From contig NZ_JARBFX010000019.1 in NCBI RefSeq assembly GCF_028863665.1, positions 1 to 41,802 of the forward strand: a stretch of 41,802 nucleotides of DNA, written 5' to 3'. Made by a program: the position numbers and the translations under genes. The notes below the pieces were generated by a model that worked only from the letters and a program-made list of their open reading frames with translations, had not been told where the DNA came from and did not search any database. Each line of letters opens with the position of its first letter. Position 1 is the first letter of the stretch. Of the stretch, positions 17,135 to 26,272 are shown piece after piece. This DNA is from Aquabacter sediminis (lineage in GTDB: Bacteria > Pseudomonadota > Alphaproteobacteria > Rhizobiales > Xanthobacteraceae).

Positions 17135-18289
17135 TCACTGCTGCGCCGCCAAGAACCCCCTGAACCGCACCAGCGAATAGGAGAAGAACACCAGCCCCAC
17201 CGCCGCCGTCGCCAGGAAGCGTGGCCAGACCACGTCGAAGCCGGCGCCGCGATAGAGGATGGCTTGGGCGAAGGCGACGAATTGGGTGGAGGGGGAAACC
17301 TGCATGATATATTGCAGCGCCACCGGCATGCTTTCCAGGGGCGTGAAGCCGCCGGACAGCATGTTCATGGGCAGCACGATGAGCATGAACATGAGGCCCA
17401 GCTGCGGCATGGAGCGCACCACAGTGCCCAAAAAGATGCCCAGTGAGGCGGTGAAGAAGAGATAGAGCGCCACCCCGGCCATGAAGAGCGGCACCGAGCC
17501 GGCAATGGTCATGCCCAATATGCCGCGCAGCACCACCAGCACCGAGAGCCCGGTCAGCACCAAAATCACCGCGCCATTGGCGAGGATCTTGGCCAGCATC
17601 ACCTCCACCGGCCGCACCGGCAGCACGAGAAGATGCTCCAGCGTGCCATGCTCGCGCTCGCGCACCAAGGCCGCGCCCGCCAGCAGCACCGAGAGCATGG
17701 TGATGTTGGTGATGAGCCCCATGGTGCCGGTGAACCAGGAGCTTTCCAGCGCCTGGTTGAAGGCCGCGCGCACCTCCAGCGTCGGATTATAGGACACCGG
17801 CTTGTCCGAGCGGGTGGCGAAGCGCAGCACTTCCTGCTGGAAGATGTTGGCGATGTCGGTGGCGCCGAGCCCGGCCTGCATGAGGGCGGTGGCGTCGATG
17901 AGAAGCTGAACGTCGGGCGAGCGGCCGGCCAGCACGTCCTGTTCGAAGCGGGGCGGGAAATCCAGGGCGAAGACATAGCGCGCCTGGTTCATGGCCCGGT
18001 CCAGATCCCCCGGCGCCACCGCCACCGGCGTCTGGAAGCGCGGCGGCAGCAGCGCATCGGTGATGGCGTGGGAGAGCTGGGAGCGATCCTCGTCCACCAC
18101 CGCCACGGTGGCGCGGTGGAGATCATGCTTCATGCCATTGGCCTGGATCAGGATGGCGGCCGAAAAGGCATAGAAGACCAGCACCATGAGCACGGTGTCG
18201 CGGCGCAGGCTCTCGAATTCCTTCATGAGCAGCGGCGGCAGATTGGACATGAGGCGCGGGCGCTTCGGGGTTAGGGCTGGGGTGGACAT
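17135..18289 (-). CDS. ABC-2 type transporter permease (YhhJ-like)
   Basis: 384 aa from the ATG at 18289, which overlaps the rbbA stop (TGATG) with AGGAGG 4 nt upstream. An in-frame GTG one codon earlier is also possible. It has one N-terminal membrane segment (about 35-52), a periplasmic domain of about 150 residues, then five or more C-terminal helices including VLLAGAALVREREHGTLEHLLVLP, the ABC-2 permease signature. It forms the second membrane subunit of an export complex with RbbA and the HlyD protein, the same gene order as yhiI-rbbA-yhhJ in E. coli. The likely role is export of drugs, lipids or peptides; the substrate is unknown. Confidence 0.85.
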   Translation of the reverse strand: MSTPALTPKRPRLMSNLPPLLMKEFESLRRDTVLMVLVFYAFSAAILIQANGMKHDLHRATVAVVDEDRSQLSHAITDALLPPRFQTPVAVAPGDLDRAMNQARYVFALDFPPRFEQDVLAGRSPDVQLLIDATALMQAGLGATDIANIFQQEVLRFATRSDKPVSYNPTLEVRAAFNQALESSWFTGTMGLITNITMLSVLLAGAALVREREHGTLEHLLVLPVRPVEVMLAKILANGAVILVLTGLSVLVVLRGILGMTIAGSVPLFMAGVALYLFFTASLGIFLGTVVRSMPQLGLMFMLIVLPMNMLSGGFTPLESMPVALQYIMQVSPSTQFVAFAQAILYRGAGFDVVWPRFLATAAVGLVFFSYSLVRFRGFLAAQQ

Positions 18290-21024
18290 CACACCTCCTG
18301 CTTCTTCAGGAGAAGGAGCGCCGCGGCGAGCAGAACCGGCCAGAAGGCCAGGCTCGCCAGGATGAAGGGCATCAAATCCAGGAGCGACAGCCCCTTGGTG
18401 AAGGCCCCCACGCTGGCGCGCATGAAATAGGTGGTGGGAAAGAAGGTGCCGATCACCCGCGCCACCCCATCCAAGGTGGGCACCGGCTGGAGCAGGCCGG
18501 AAAACTGGCTGGCGGGCACCATGGTCAGGATGGAGGTGGCGAACAGCGCCGCCACCTGCGTCTTGGTGAAGATGGAGATGAAAAGCCCGAAGGCGGTGGT
18601 GGCCAGCACATAGGCGATGGCCCCAAGCGACAGCCCCAGGAAGCTGCCCTTCAGCGGCACGCCGAAAATGGTCAGGGCCATCACCACCATGACGAGGAAG
18701 TTCAAGGCCGCCAGCGCCGCATAGGGCAATTGCTTGCCCAGCAGGAATTCCACCTTGGTGACCGGCGTCACATAGAGATTGGTGATGGAGCCCATCTCCT
18801 TCTCGGTGACGACGCCCAGCGCGGTCAACACCGCCGGGATGAAGATGAGCATGAGCGCGATGGTGGCCGGCACCATGGCATCCAGGCTTCGGAACGCCTG
18901 GTTGTAGCGATAGCGCATGACGAGGTTTGCGGGGCTTTCGATGGCGCTCCCCGCCAGCTGCGCCGCATCCTGGATGAAGCGCAGATGCACGCTCTCCACA
19001 TAGCCCACAATGGTCTCGGCCCGGAACGGCATGGCCCCGTCCACGGTGATGAAGACCTCCGTGTCCTTGCCGCCCCGCAGATTGGCGCCAAATTGCGGGG
19101 GGATCTCGATGGCGAAGGAGATGTCATTGGCGCGCAGCCGCTCCTCCAGCTGCGCCGGCCCGGCGAGCGGCGCTTCCAGGATGAAATAGGGCGAATGGGC
19201 ATATTCATCCACATAGGCCCGGCTTTCCGGCGTCTGGTCGCGGTCGAGCACGGCAAAGCGCAGATGGTCCACGTCCAGCGTGATGCCGAAGCCGAAGATC
19301 AGCATGAGCAGCGCCGTGCCGAGCAGCGCGAAGGTGAGGCGCACCGGGTCGCGGCGCATCTCGATGGCCTCGCGCCAGGCATAGGCGCCCATGCGGCGCA
19401 CCGAGAAGGCGGCGGGCTTGCGCACCCCGCCCGCCACCGCCTTGGGCATGGCGACGGGCGCATCCTTGCGCCCGCCCATTTCCATATAGGCGATGAAGGC
19501 CTCCTCCAGCGTGGAAACCCCTTGCGCCGCCTTCAGCTCGCCCGGCGTGCCGGTGGCGATCACCCGGCCCGCATGCATGAAGGAGATGCGGTCGCAGCGC
19601 TCCGCCTCGGTCATGAAATGGGTGGAGACGAAGATGGTCACGCCCTGGTCGCGGGAGAGCCGCTCCAGCCGGTCCCAGAACTGGTCGCGCGCCACCGGAT
19701 CGACGCCCGACGTGGGCTCGTCGAGGATGAGAAGCTCCGGCTCGTGCAGGATGGCCACCGCCAATTGCAGGCGCTGGCGCACGCCCAGCGGCAGGCTGTC
19801 GGAGAGCGCCTCCAGATGGGGGCCGAGGTCGAAATCGGCGACGAGATCGGCGATGCGGGCTTTCGCGGCCTCCCCGGACAAGGCGAAGAGGCGGGCGTGC
19901 AGGTCGAGATTCTGCTGCACGGTGAGTTCGCCATAGAGCGAGAAGGACTGGGACATGTAGCCCACCCGCCGGCGCGTCTCCATGTCATCGGCCGCCACCG
20001 CCTTGCCGAACAAAAGCGCCTCGCCGGAGCTCGCTGGCAGCAGGCCGGTGAGCATCTTCATGGTGGTGCTCTTGCCGCAGCCATTGGAGCCGAGAAAGCC
20101 GAAGATCTCGCCCTTGCGGATGGTGAAGTTGACGTCATTGACGGCGATGAAGTCGCCGAAGCGCCTTGTCAGCCCCTTGGCCTCGATGGCGACGGGTGCG
20201 TCGGCGGGAATGGCGGCGCGGTCATGGTCCTGCCCCACCCCGTCCGGCCGCTCGGGCAGGAGGGCGATGAAGGCGCGTTCCAGATTGGGCTGCTTGGTGC
20301 GGGCCAGGAGGTCGGCGGGCGAGCCATCGGCCAGGATCGCCCCGTCATTCATCAGGACCACCCGGTCAAAGCGGGCGGCCTCGTCCATGTCGGAGGTGGC
20401 GACGATGACGCACAATTGCGGCCGCTCGGCCTTGATGGCGTCCACCAATTCCCAGAATTGCCGGCGCGAGAGCGGGTCGATGCCGGTGGTGGGCTCGTCG
20501 AGGATCAGGAGGTCCGGGTCATGCACCAGCGCGCAGCACAGACCGAGCTTCTGCTTCATGCCGCCGGAGAGCTTGCGCATCAGCCGGTCCTCGAAGGGCG
20601 CCAAGCCGGTGCCAGCCAAAAGCGGAGCGAGGCGCGCGCGGGCCTCGTTGGGGCTGGCGCCGAACAGGCGGGCGAAGAAGGTGATGTTCTCGCCCACCGT
20701 GAGGTTGGGATAGAGGTTCCGCCCCAGCCCCTGGGGCATATAGGCAATGCGCGGCTGCACGCCTTCCCGGTCGCGGCGCACCGACATGTCGACGCCGAGC
20801 GCGCGCACGACGCCGCCCTGCACCGCCTTGGAGCCGGCAAGCAGGGCCAGCAGCGTGGACTTGCCCACCCCGTCCGGCCCCACCAGCGCCAGCGAGGCGC
20901 CGGCATCAAGGTCGAGGTCGATGCCCTTCAGGGCCTCATAGGCCCCATAGAGGTGCCGCACCCCGCGAAAGGAGAGCCCCGTGCCGGGCGCGGTTTCGGC
21001 GGGGGCGCAAGCCGGATCGGCCAT
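18289..21024 (-). CDS. rbbA: RbbA-like ABC transporter: two ATPase domains fused to an ABC-2 permease
   Basis: 911 aa, the same length as E. coli RbbA. ATPase 1: Walker A GPDGVGKST (49-57), signature LSGGM (152-156), Walker B LLILDEPTT (172-180). ATPase 2: Walker A GSNGCGKST (312-320), a degenerate signature LPLGV (411-415), Walker B LLILDEPT (431-438). The C-terminal about 360 residues are an ABC-2 permease domain with helices from about 565 onward. E. coli RbbA was described as a ribosome-associated ATPase, but the fusion and neighbours here fit a membrane exporter. It starts 10 nt after the HlyD gene stop and overlaps the next permease. The altered second signature suggests one canonical and one weak ATP site. 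Confidence 0.88.
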   Translation of the reverse strand: MADPACAPAETAPGTGLSFRGVRHLYGAYEALKGIDLDLDAGASLALVGPDGVGKSTLLALLAGSKAVQGGVVRALGVDMSVRRDREGVQPRIAYMPQGLGRNLYPNLTVGENITFFARLFGASPNEARARLAPLLAGTGLAPFEDRLMRKLSGGMKQKLGLCCALVHDPDLLILDEPTTGIDPLSRRQFWELVDAIKAERPQLCVIVATSDMDEAARFDRVVLMNDGAILADGSPADLLARTKQPNLERAFIALLPERPDGVGQDHDRAAIPADAPVAIEAKGLTRRFGDFIAVNDVNFTIRKGEIFGFLGSNGCGKSTTMKMLTGLLPASSGEALLFGKAVAADDMETRRRVGYMSQSFSLYGELTVQQNLDLHARLFALSGEAAKARIADLVADFDLGPHLEALSDSLPLGVRQRLQLAVAILHEPELLILDEPTSGVDPVARDQFWDRLERLSRDQGVTIFVSTHFMTEAERCDRISFMHAGRVIATGTPGELKAAQGVSTLEEAFIAYMEMGGRKDAPVAMPKAVAGGVRKPAAFSVRRMGAYAWREAIEMRRDPVRLTFALLGTALLMLIFGFGITLDVDHLRFAVLDRDQTPESRAYVDEYAHSPYFILEAPLAGPAQLEERLRANDISFAIEIPPQFGANLRGGKDTEVFITVDGAMPFRAETIVGYVESVHLRFIQDAAQLAGSAIESPANLVMRYRYNQAFRSLDAMVPATIALMLIFIPAVLTALGVVTEKEMGSITNLYVTPVTKVEFLLGKQLPYAALAALNFLVMVVMALTIFGVPLKGSFLGLSLGAIAYVLATTAFGLFISIFTKTQVAALFATSILTMVPASQFSGLLQPVPTLDGVARVIGTFFPTTYFMRASVGAFTKGLSLLDLMPFILASLAFWPVLLAAALLLLKKQEV

Positions 21025-21034
21025 GATCGCCCCG

Positions 21035-22024
21035 CTACTTCGCCACGGCCTCGGTCAGGCGTGATTGCAGCCAGGCGGGCCAGGGCGCGGCCGGGTCGAT
21101 GCGCACATAGGCCATGCCGGTCACGCCGGTCTTCACCATGTCGATATGGTCGGAGACGAGCTGCGAGGGAATGCGGATCTTGACCCGGAACACCATGCGC
21201 TCCCGCTCGGTCTGCGTCTCCACCTGCTTGGGCGTGAACTGGGCGCGGGCGGAAACGAAGGAGATGCGGCCGGGAATGGCGGTGTCGGGGAGCGGCTCCA
21301 GCAGCATGCGCGCCTCGGCGCCCAGCGCCAGCTTGCCGGCGAGCCCGGCGGGCAGGAAGACGGTCATGTAGACGTCGGAGAGGTCCAGCATGGTCAGCGC
21401 CTTGCCGCCCGCCGCCAGCACCTCGCCCGGCTCGGCGAGGCGATAGAGGATGCGCCCCGCCTTGGGCGCCTTCAGCGTGCCGTCGGCCACCTGCCGGGCA
21501 AGGCGGTCCGCCTCCGCCTGGGCGGCGCGCACGGCCGCCTCGTTGGCGGCCAGGCTGCTCTGGGCGGCGGACAGGGCTGCCTGGGCGGTGAAGCGGGCGG
21601 TGCGCTGCTGGTCCACGGTTTGCGCGGTGGCAAAGCCGCGCGAGAGCAAGGTCTCGGAGCGCTGCAATTCCTTCACGGCGAGGTCGAGTTCGCTGGAGCG
21701 CTGCTCGGCCACGTGGGAGGCCTGCTCCAGCGCCTTTTCCGCCTGCTGGGCCTGGGCCTCAGCGGTGCGGAGCGCGGCGGCGGTCTCTTCCACATCCATC
21801 TGCGCGACCACCTGGCCGGCCTGGACGAAATCGCCCTCCTCCACCATCACCTGGGCGACGCGGCCGGCATATTTGGTGGCGATGTCGATCTCGGTGGCCT
21901 CGATACGGCCATTGGCGGCAACAAAGCCGGCGGGCAATTGCTGGCGGGTCTTCAGGTAGTAATAGGCGCCCCCGCCGGCGGCGAGGGCGATGAGGACGAG
22001 CGCGACGACGATCTTGCGGAGCAT
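21035..22024 (-). CDS. HlyD-family membrane fusion protein (YhiI-like)
   Basis: 329 aa from the ATG at 22024, which places the signal anchor (MLRKIVVALVLIALAAGGGAYYYL) at the very N-terminus; an in-frame GTG at 22054 would add 10 residues, and neither start has a clear ribosome site. A lipoyl half-motif (VAANGRIEATEIDIATKYAGRVAQVMVEEGDFVQAGQVVA) is followed by an Ala/Gln/Glu-rich coiled-coil hairpin (about 70-190), then the second lipoyl half (TLKAPKAGRILYRLAEPGEVLAAGG) and a beta barrel. It bridges the inner-membrane ABC complex to the periplasm or an outer-membrane channel. First gene of the export operon; an FNR/FixK-like box lies about 190 nt upstream. Confidence 0.85.
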   Translation of the reverse strand: MLRKIVVALVLIALAAGGGAYYYLKTRQQLPAGFVAANGRIEATEIDIATKYAGRVAQVMVEEGDFVQAGQVVAQMDVEETAAALRTAEAQAQQAEKALEQASHVAEQRSSELDLAVKELQRSETLLSRGFATAQTVDQQRTARFTAQAALSAAQSSLAANEAAVRAAQAEADRLARQVADGTLKAPKAGRILYRLAEPGEVLAAGGKALTMLDLSDVYMTVFLPAGLAGKLALGAEARMLLEPLPDTAIPGRISFVSARAQFTPKQVETQTERERMVFRVKIRIPSQLVSDHIDMVKTGVTGMAYVRIDPAAPWPAWLQSRLTEAVAK

Positions 22025-22210
22025 CAGGGGGTCCAATCCGGCCGGCCGGGCCACGCCCGCCGCTTCGGCCGCATCTCGGCCGGTTCGGAGGACGGGGTCC
22101 GAATGTCATGTCTTCGCCCCCGGGGACCGCAACCTTCCACCCGGGCCACCCCCTGCGTGAAGCCGGGGGCGGAAGCGGGCTCACCCTATGCTGCACCGCA
22201 GCGCGCTTCG

Positions 22211-22224
22211 TTGACGCAGGTCAA
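22211..22224 (-). promoter_or_regulatory. FNR/FixK-type box upstream of the hlyD-rbbA operon
   Basis: On the minus strand TTGACCTGCGTCAA, matching TTGA-N6-TCAA, the FNR/FixK consensus, within the perfect palindrome GTTGAC-N4-GTCAAC (22210-22225). A further half-site (TTGACC, minus strand) lies near 22233-22238. It suggests oxygen-responsive control of the exporter. The next gene upstream on this strand ends at 22253, so the site most likely serves hlyD. Confidence 0.55.
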
Positions 22225-22252
22225 CACGTCCCGGTCAACCCCAACGCTTTCC

Positions 22253-23800
22253 TCACGCCAGAACCAGCGCCGGCCCCGCCGGCTTTTCTCCCCGCCACTC
22301 CAGCGTCGCATGGGGCGAGCGGGTGCGCAACGTGCCGGCCTCGTGCTTGCCCACCGCCTCCCAGAACATGAGCGCCAGCGCGGCGATGGTGATGGCGAGC
22401 GTCGCATAGCGGATCCAGCGGGGCGCCGCGCCGCCCGTATGCACCGTGCCATCCTCCACGTCGCGCTTGTGATTGAGGGCAAGGGCATAGAAGACGATGG
22501 TGGAGATGACGAAGATGAGCGACCAGCGGGTCTGGTTGCCGTCCGATCCCACCATCGCCCACAGCGAATAGACCGCCGCCACCAAGGCGATCATGGTGTA
22601 GATCGTATAGTCCTTGGGTGGCATGTTCTTGTAGCCGATCACCTTCAACGCGATGGCCGAATAGATGTAGGGCAGAAGCGTCATGATCACCGCGATGGAG
22701 GCGATCTTGCCGAATTGCTCGCTGGCGGTGGGGGACATGGTCGCCACGATCTGCACGCTCATGATGATGGCGACCACGGCGAGGCCCGCCGAGGGCACGC
22801 CCTTGGAATTGACCTTGGCGAACAGGTTCGGGAACAGCCCGTCATCGGCCGCCGCCTTGGCGGTCTGGCCCACCAGCAATGTCCAGCCGGCGAGCGAGCC
22901 CAGGCAGCCGATGGCGGCGCAAGCCGCGACGATATTGGCCGCCGTGTCGCCCAAGGCGAGGCGCGCCGCATCGGCGAAGGGGGCGGAGGAGGCCACCAAT
23001 TCCTTGTTGGGGATCATGCCCATGATCACCGAGGAGGAAAGCACGTAGCAGACCGCCGCGATGATGACGCCGAACACGGTGGCGATGGGCACGTTGCGCT
23101 TCGGATTCTCCACCACCCCGGCCGAGACCGAGGCCGTCTCCACGCCGATGAAGGCCCAGAGCGTGAAGTTCAAGGTGGCGCCGATGGCCGAGAAGGTGCC
23201 TTGGCCCGACACGTTCCAGCCGTCCGCATAGGTTTTTCCGGAGAACCAGAACCAGCCGAGAATGGCCATGCCCACGATGGGCACCAATGCGAACGACGTG
23301 GTGAAGGATTGCAGCCGCCCCACCACGTTGGGGCCGAGAATGTTGGCATAGGTGAAGAACCAGACCAAAGCGATCTGGGCGAGCGCGGAGATCAGCGGGT
23401 CCTTCAGGCCGGGGAAGAAGTTGGAGAGATAGCCGAGCCCCGCCACCGCCAGCCCCACATTACCAACCACATTGGCGAGCCAGTAGATGAGGTTGGTCTG
23501 GTAACCCATATAGTCGCCGAACGACTTGCGGGCATAGGCATAGGGTCCGCCCGCCGCCGGATCGATGGAGGCGAGCTTGGCGAACACCAGCGCCAGGGAC
23601 ACGGCCCCCACGATGGTGATGAGCCAGCCGAAAATGGCGATGCCGCCGGTGGCGGCAAGGTTTGCCGGCAGCATGAAGACCCCGGAGCCCATCATGTTGC
23701 CCGCCACCATCAAGGTGGCCGCCACCAGACCGATCTTCTTGCCGCCGCTGGATGCGCCATTGGCCGAAGCCGCCGGCGCCGCTGTGCTCGCCTCGCTCAT
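22253..23800 (-). CDS. Basic amino-acid/polyamine antiporter (AdiC/PotE/CadB family)
   Basis: 515 aa, about 12 transmembrane segments. It begins GLVAATLMVAGNMMGSGVFMLPANLA, containing the G-S-G substrate loop of the APC antiporters. NFTLWAFIGVETASVSAGVVENPKRNVPIATVFG and LVGQTAKAAADDGLFPNLFAKV follow the E. coli PotE/CadB/AdiC pattern closely. Such proteins exchange external arginine, lysine or ornithine for the internal decarboxylation product. It lies 24 nt after the AdiA-like decarboxylase stop on the same strand, the classic antiporter-decarboxylase pair; arginine/agmatine is the likeliest couple. The last about 30 residues form a charged, non-membrane tail. Substrate inferred from the partner. 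Confidence 0.85.
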   Translation of the reverse strand: MSEASTAAPAASANGASSGGKKIGLVAATLMVAGNMMGSGVFMLPANLAATGGIAIFGWLITIVGAVSLALVFAKLASIDPAAGGPYAYARKSFGDYMGYQTNLIYWLANVVGNVGLAVAGLGYLSNFFPGLKDPLISALAQIALVWFFTYANILGPNVVGRLQSFTTSFALVPIVGMAILGWFWFSGKTYADGWNVSGQGTFSAIGATLNFTLWAFIGVETASVSAGVVENPKRNVPIATVFGVIIAAVCYVLSSSVIMGMIPNKELVASSAPFADAARLALGDTAANIVAACAAIGCLGSLAGWTLLVGQTAKAAADDGLFPNLFAKVNSKGVPSAGLAVVAIIMSVQIVATMSPTASEQFGKIASIAVIMTLLPYIYSAIALKVIGYKNMPPKDYTIYTMIALVAAVYSLWAMVGSDGNQTRWSLIFVISTIVFYALALNHKRDVEDGTVHTGGAAPRWIRYATLAITIAALALMFWEAVGKHEAGTLRTRSPHATLEWRGEKPAGPALVLA

Positions 23801-23824
23801 GCCCGCCTCCCCTTTCCCGTGGCC

Positions 23825-26110
23825 TCAGGCCGTGATGCACAGGATGCGATAGGTGCCGTCTTCCACCTCGACGCCGTGGGTGTCGTGGCCAAATCCCGGG
23901 AAGCGGCGATCGAAGGCTTCCAGCGCCTTGAGATAAGCGAGCGCCTTGGCGCCCGCCTTCTCGCCCGGCATCAAAAGCGGAATGCCCGGCGGATAGGGCA
24001 CCACGCCGGTGGCGACCGTGCGGCCCGCCATCTCGTCGAGGGTGAGGGCCTCCACCTTGCCCTTCACCAGCTTCTCGTAGGCCTCCACGGGGGAGAGATC
24101 CGGCTCCGGCAGTTCGGAGAAACCGTCCGCCATGGTGGCGGTGGTCTTCAGCTCCTTCATGGCGGCGAACATCTCGTCCGCCAGGTCCTTCAGCCCCAGG
24201 GCGCCGTAGCGGCCGGGAGCCAGGGCCACGAGGTCGGGCAGGATGTGCTCAAGCGGGGCATTGGCGTCATAGTCGCGCTTGAAGTCCGCCAGCTCGCTCA
24301 CCAGCGTGCCCCACTTGCCCTTGGTGACGCCGATGGAGAACAGGAACAGGATGGTGAAGTCCGTGGTCTTCTCCACCACGATGCCCTGCCGGTCCAGATA
24401 GAGCGTGACGATGGCGGCGGGGATGCCCGTCTCGGCCAGGACGCCCGACGGCGACATGCCGGGGGTGAGCACCGACACCTTGATGGGGTCGAGCATGCAC
24501 CAGTCATCCTCCAGCCCCTCGAAGCCATGCCAGGCGGCGCCCGGCGCCAGCACCCAGCAGGCGGGATCGGTGGCAAGCTGTGTCTCATCCGCCAGATGGA
24601 AGGCCACCTTGCGGCCGCTCCGGTCGGTGACGAAGTCCGGCTGCCAGGTGGTGAAGAACCAGGTGCCCCGCTCGCCATATTCGCCATGGAGCCGCGCCAT
24701 GATCTGGCGGAAGGCCACCGCCTCGCGGATGGATTCGGTGGTCAGCGCCTTGCCGGAGGCGCCGTCCATCATGGCCGCGCTCACGTCGTTGGAGGCGATG
24801 ATGGCGTAATTGGGCGAGGTGGAGGCGTGCATCATGAACGCCTCGTTGAAGCGTCCATGGGGAATGGGCCGGCGCCCGTCGCGCACATGGATGTAGGAGG
24901 CCTGGGAGAGCGCCGCCAAGAGCTTGTGGGTGGACTGGGTGGCGAACACCGTGGGCCGCGACGGGTCATAGGCCTTCGCATCGCCGAACATGGCGAAGCG
25001 GTCCCTGTAGAGTGGATTGAAGCGGGCGTAGCCGTACCACGCCTCGTCGAAATGCAGGCGATCCAGGCTCTGGCCCAGCAGCGCCTCCACCTTGGCCACG
25101 TTGTAGCAGAGGCCGTCATAGGTGGAGTTGGTGATGATGGCGTGCTGGGGCGTCGGGTCCACCCCCTCCCCCACCAGCGTGTTGCCGGCGATGGAAGCCT
25201 TGATGGCCTCCGGCGTCAGCCGCGAGGGCGGGATGGGGCCGATGATGCCGAGGCCATTGCGGGACGGCATCATGTAGGTGGGGATGGCGCCGGACAGCGT
25301 CATGGCGTGCTCGGCGGACTTGTGGCAGTTGCGGTCGCACAGGCAGACATCGTTCCGCGTCACCGAGGCCATGAGGATGACCCGGTTGGAGGTGGACGAG
25401 CCGTTGGTCACATAATAGGTGCGATGGGCGCCGAAGACCCTCGCCGCATATTTCTCGCCCTGGCCGATGGGGCCGGAATGGTCCAGCAGCGAGCCCAGTT
25501 CCCCCACCGAGATGGACAGGTCCGCCCGCAGGAGGTTCTCGCCGAAGAACTCGAAATAGGCCCGCCCCGCCGGATGCTTCAGGAAGGCGGTGCCGCCGGT
25601 GTGGCCCGGCGTGTGCCAGGAATATTCGTGCACCTGGGAGAAGCGGGCGAGGGCGCCGAACATGGGCGGCAGCACCTGGCTGCGATAACGCTCCGTCGCC
25701 GCCACCACGCGGCCGGCGATGAAGCGGGGCGTGTCCTCCATCAGCCAGACGAAATCATCCACCTCGCCCATGGCGTCGAGGGGAATGGTGGAGGCGAGCG
25801 AGCGGTCGGCACACAGGAAGATGGGCACTGCCGAATTGCGGGCGCGGATGGCAGTGATGGTGGCAAGGGCCGCCTTGTGGTCGGCGTCGCCCTCCATGTC
25901 CCAGTCCAGCAGCACCGCCTGGATGGCGGCATCGGCGGCGAACAGGGCGCCGGCATCCTCGCAGGAGGTGGCGGTCACCACGTCCACGTCCTGCTCGATC
26001 AGCTCGTCGGCGAGGGCGCGGGCGGCCCGGCCCGGCGGCGTTTGAGAATTGATGTGGGAGTGCGCGAGCAAAGCCCGCATCCCGAGGCCTTCTTCCCGAG
26101 AACGTGCCAT
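23825..26110 (-). CDS. Biodegradative arginine (Orn/Lys/Arg) decarboxylase, AdiA-like
   Basis: 761 aa, the size of fold-type I inducible decarboxylases. It has an N-terminal receiver-like wing domain (about 12-140), then the PLP core with HFDEAWYG (353-360) and Lys396 in TQSTHKLLAALSQASYIH, the Schiff-base lysine. RFNEAFMMHASTSPNYAI and the C-terminal PYPPGIPLLMPGE and FPGFGHDTHGVE segments resemble E. coli AdiA more than lysine or ornithine decarboxylases. AGGAG 7 nt upstream supports the ATG at 26110. It converts arginine to agmatine and CO2, giving acid resistance with the antiporter and feeding putrescine. In this window it is also an outlet for cyanophycin-derived arginine. Upstream lie a CRP/FNR-like site and a TTGCGATGCA box. 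Confidence 0.82.
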   Translation of the reverse strand: MARSREEGLGMRALLAHSHINSQTPPGRAARALADELIEQDVDVVTATSCEDAGALFAADAAIQAVLLDWDMEGDADHKAALATITAIRARNSAVPIFLCADRSLASTIPLDAMGEVDDFVWLMEDTPRFIAGRVVAATERYRSQVLPPMFGALARFSQVHEYSWHTPGHTGGTAFLKHPAGRAYFEFFGENLLRADLSISVGELGSLLDHSGPIGQGEKYAARVFGAHRTYYVTNGSSTSNRVILMASVTRNDVCLCDRNCHKSAEHAMTLSGAIPTYMMPSRNGLGIIGPIPPSRLTPEAIKASIAGNTLVGEGVDPTPQHAIITNSTYDGLCYNVAKVEALLGQSLDRLHFDEAWYGYARFNPLYRDRFAMFGDAKAYDPSRPTVFATQSTHKLLAALSQASYIHVRDGRRPIPHGRFNEAFMMHASTSPNYAIIASNDVSAAMMDGASGKALTTESIREAVAFRQIMARLHGEYGERGTWFFTTWQPDFVTDRSGRKVAFHLADETQLATDPACWVLAPGAAWHGFEGLEDDWCMLDPIKVSVLTPGMSPSGVLAETGIPAAIVTLYLDRQGIVVEKTTDFTILFLFSIGVTKGKWGTLVSELADFKRDYDANAPLEHILPDLVALAPGRYGALGLKDLADEMFAAMKELKTTATMADGFSELPEPDLSPVEAYEKLVKGKVEALTLDEMAGRTVATGVVPYPPGIPLLMPGEKAGAKALAYLKALEAFDRRFPGFGHDTHGVEVEDGTYRILCITA

Positions 26111-26176
26111 TCCAGGTCTCCTGCCCTGACGTCGGACCTTTGGCAGGAGCTTACCACGGAGAAGGCGATTTCAGTC

Positions 26177-26192
26177 TTTGACTTCGCTCACA
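26177..26192 (-). promoter_or_regulatory. CRP/FNR-like site upstream of the decarboxylase
   Basis: On the minus strand TGTGA-GCGAAG-TCAAA, one mismatch from TGTGA-N6-TCACA and close to TTGA-N6-TCAA. It lies 67-82 nt before the decarboxylase ATG, a fitting place for an activator. Confidence 0.35.
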
Positions 26193-26255
26193 TTTTAAGC
26201 ACGGACAAACCACTATTTTGAACACTACCCCAAAACCGCTCGGCACATAGATTCA

Positions 26256-26265
26256 TTGCGATGCA
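26256..26265 (+). promoter_or_regulatory. PhaR-like box upstream of the decarboxylase
   Basis: TTGCGATGCA, matching TTGC(A/G)(A/T)TGCA with a TGC-N3-GCA core, in the gap between the globin stop and the decarboxylase start (about 146 nt upstream of the latter). Function inferred only. Confidence 0.3.
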
Positions 26266-26272
26266 AAACTGG

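Noticed and set aside
21065-26221. A 1718-codon plus-strand open frame
   Set aside because: It runs antisense through hlyD, the antiporter and the decarboxylase. The His/Gly/Arg-rich product is typical of GC-rich antisense frames, while the minus-strand products are recognisable enzymes.
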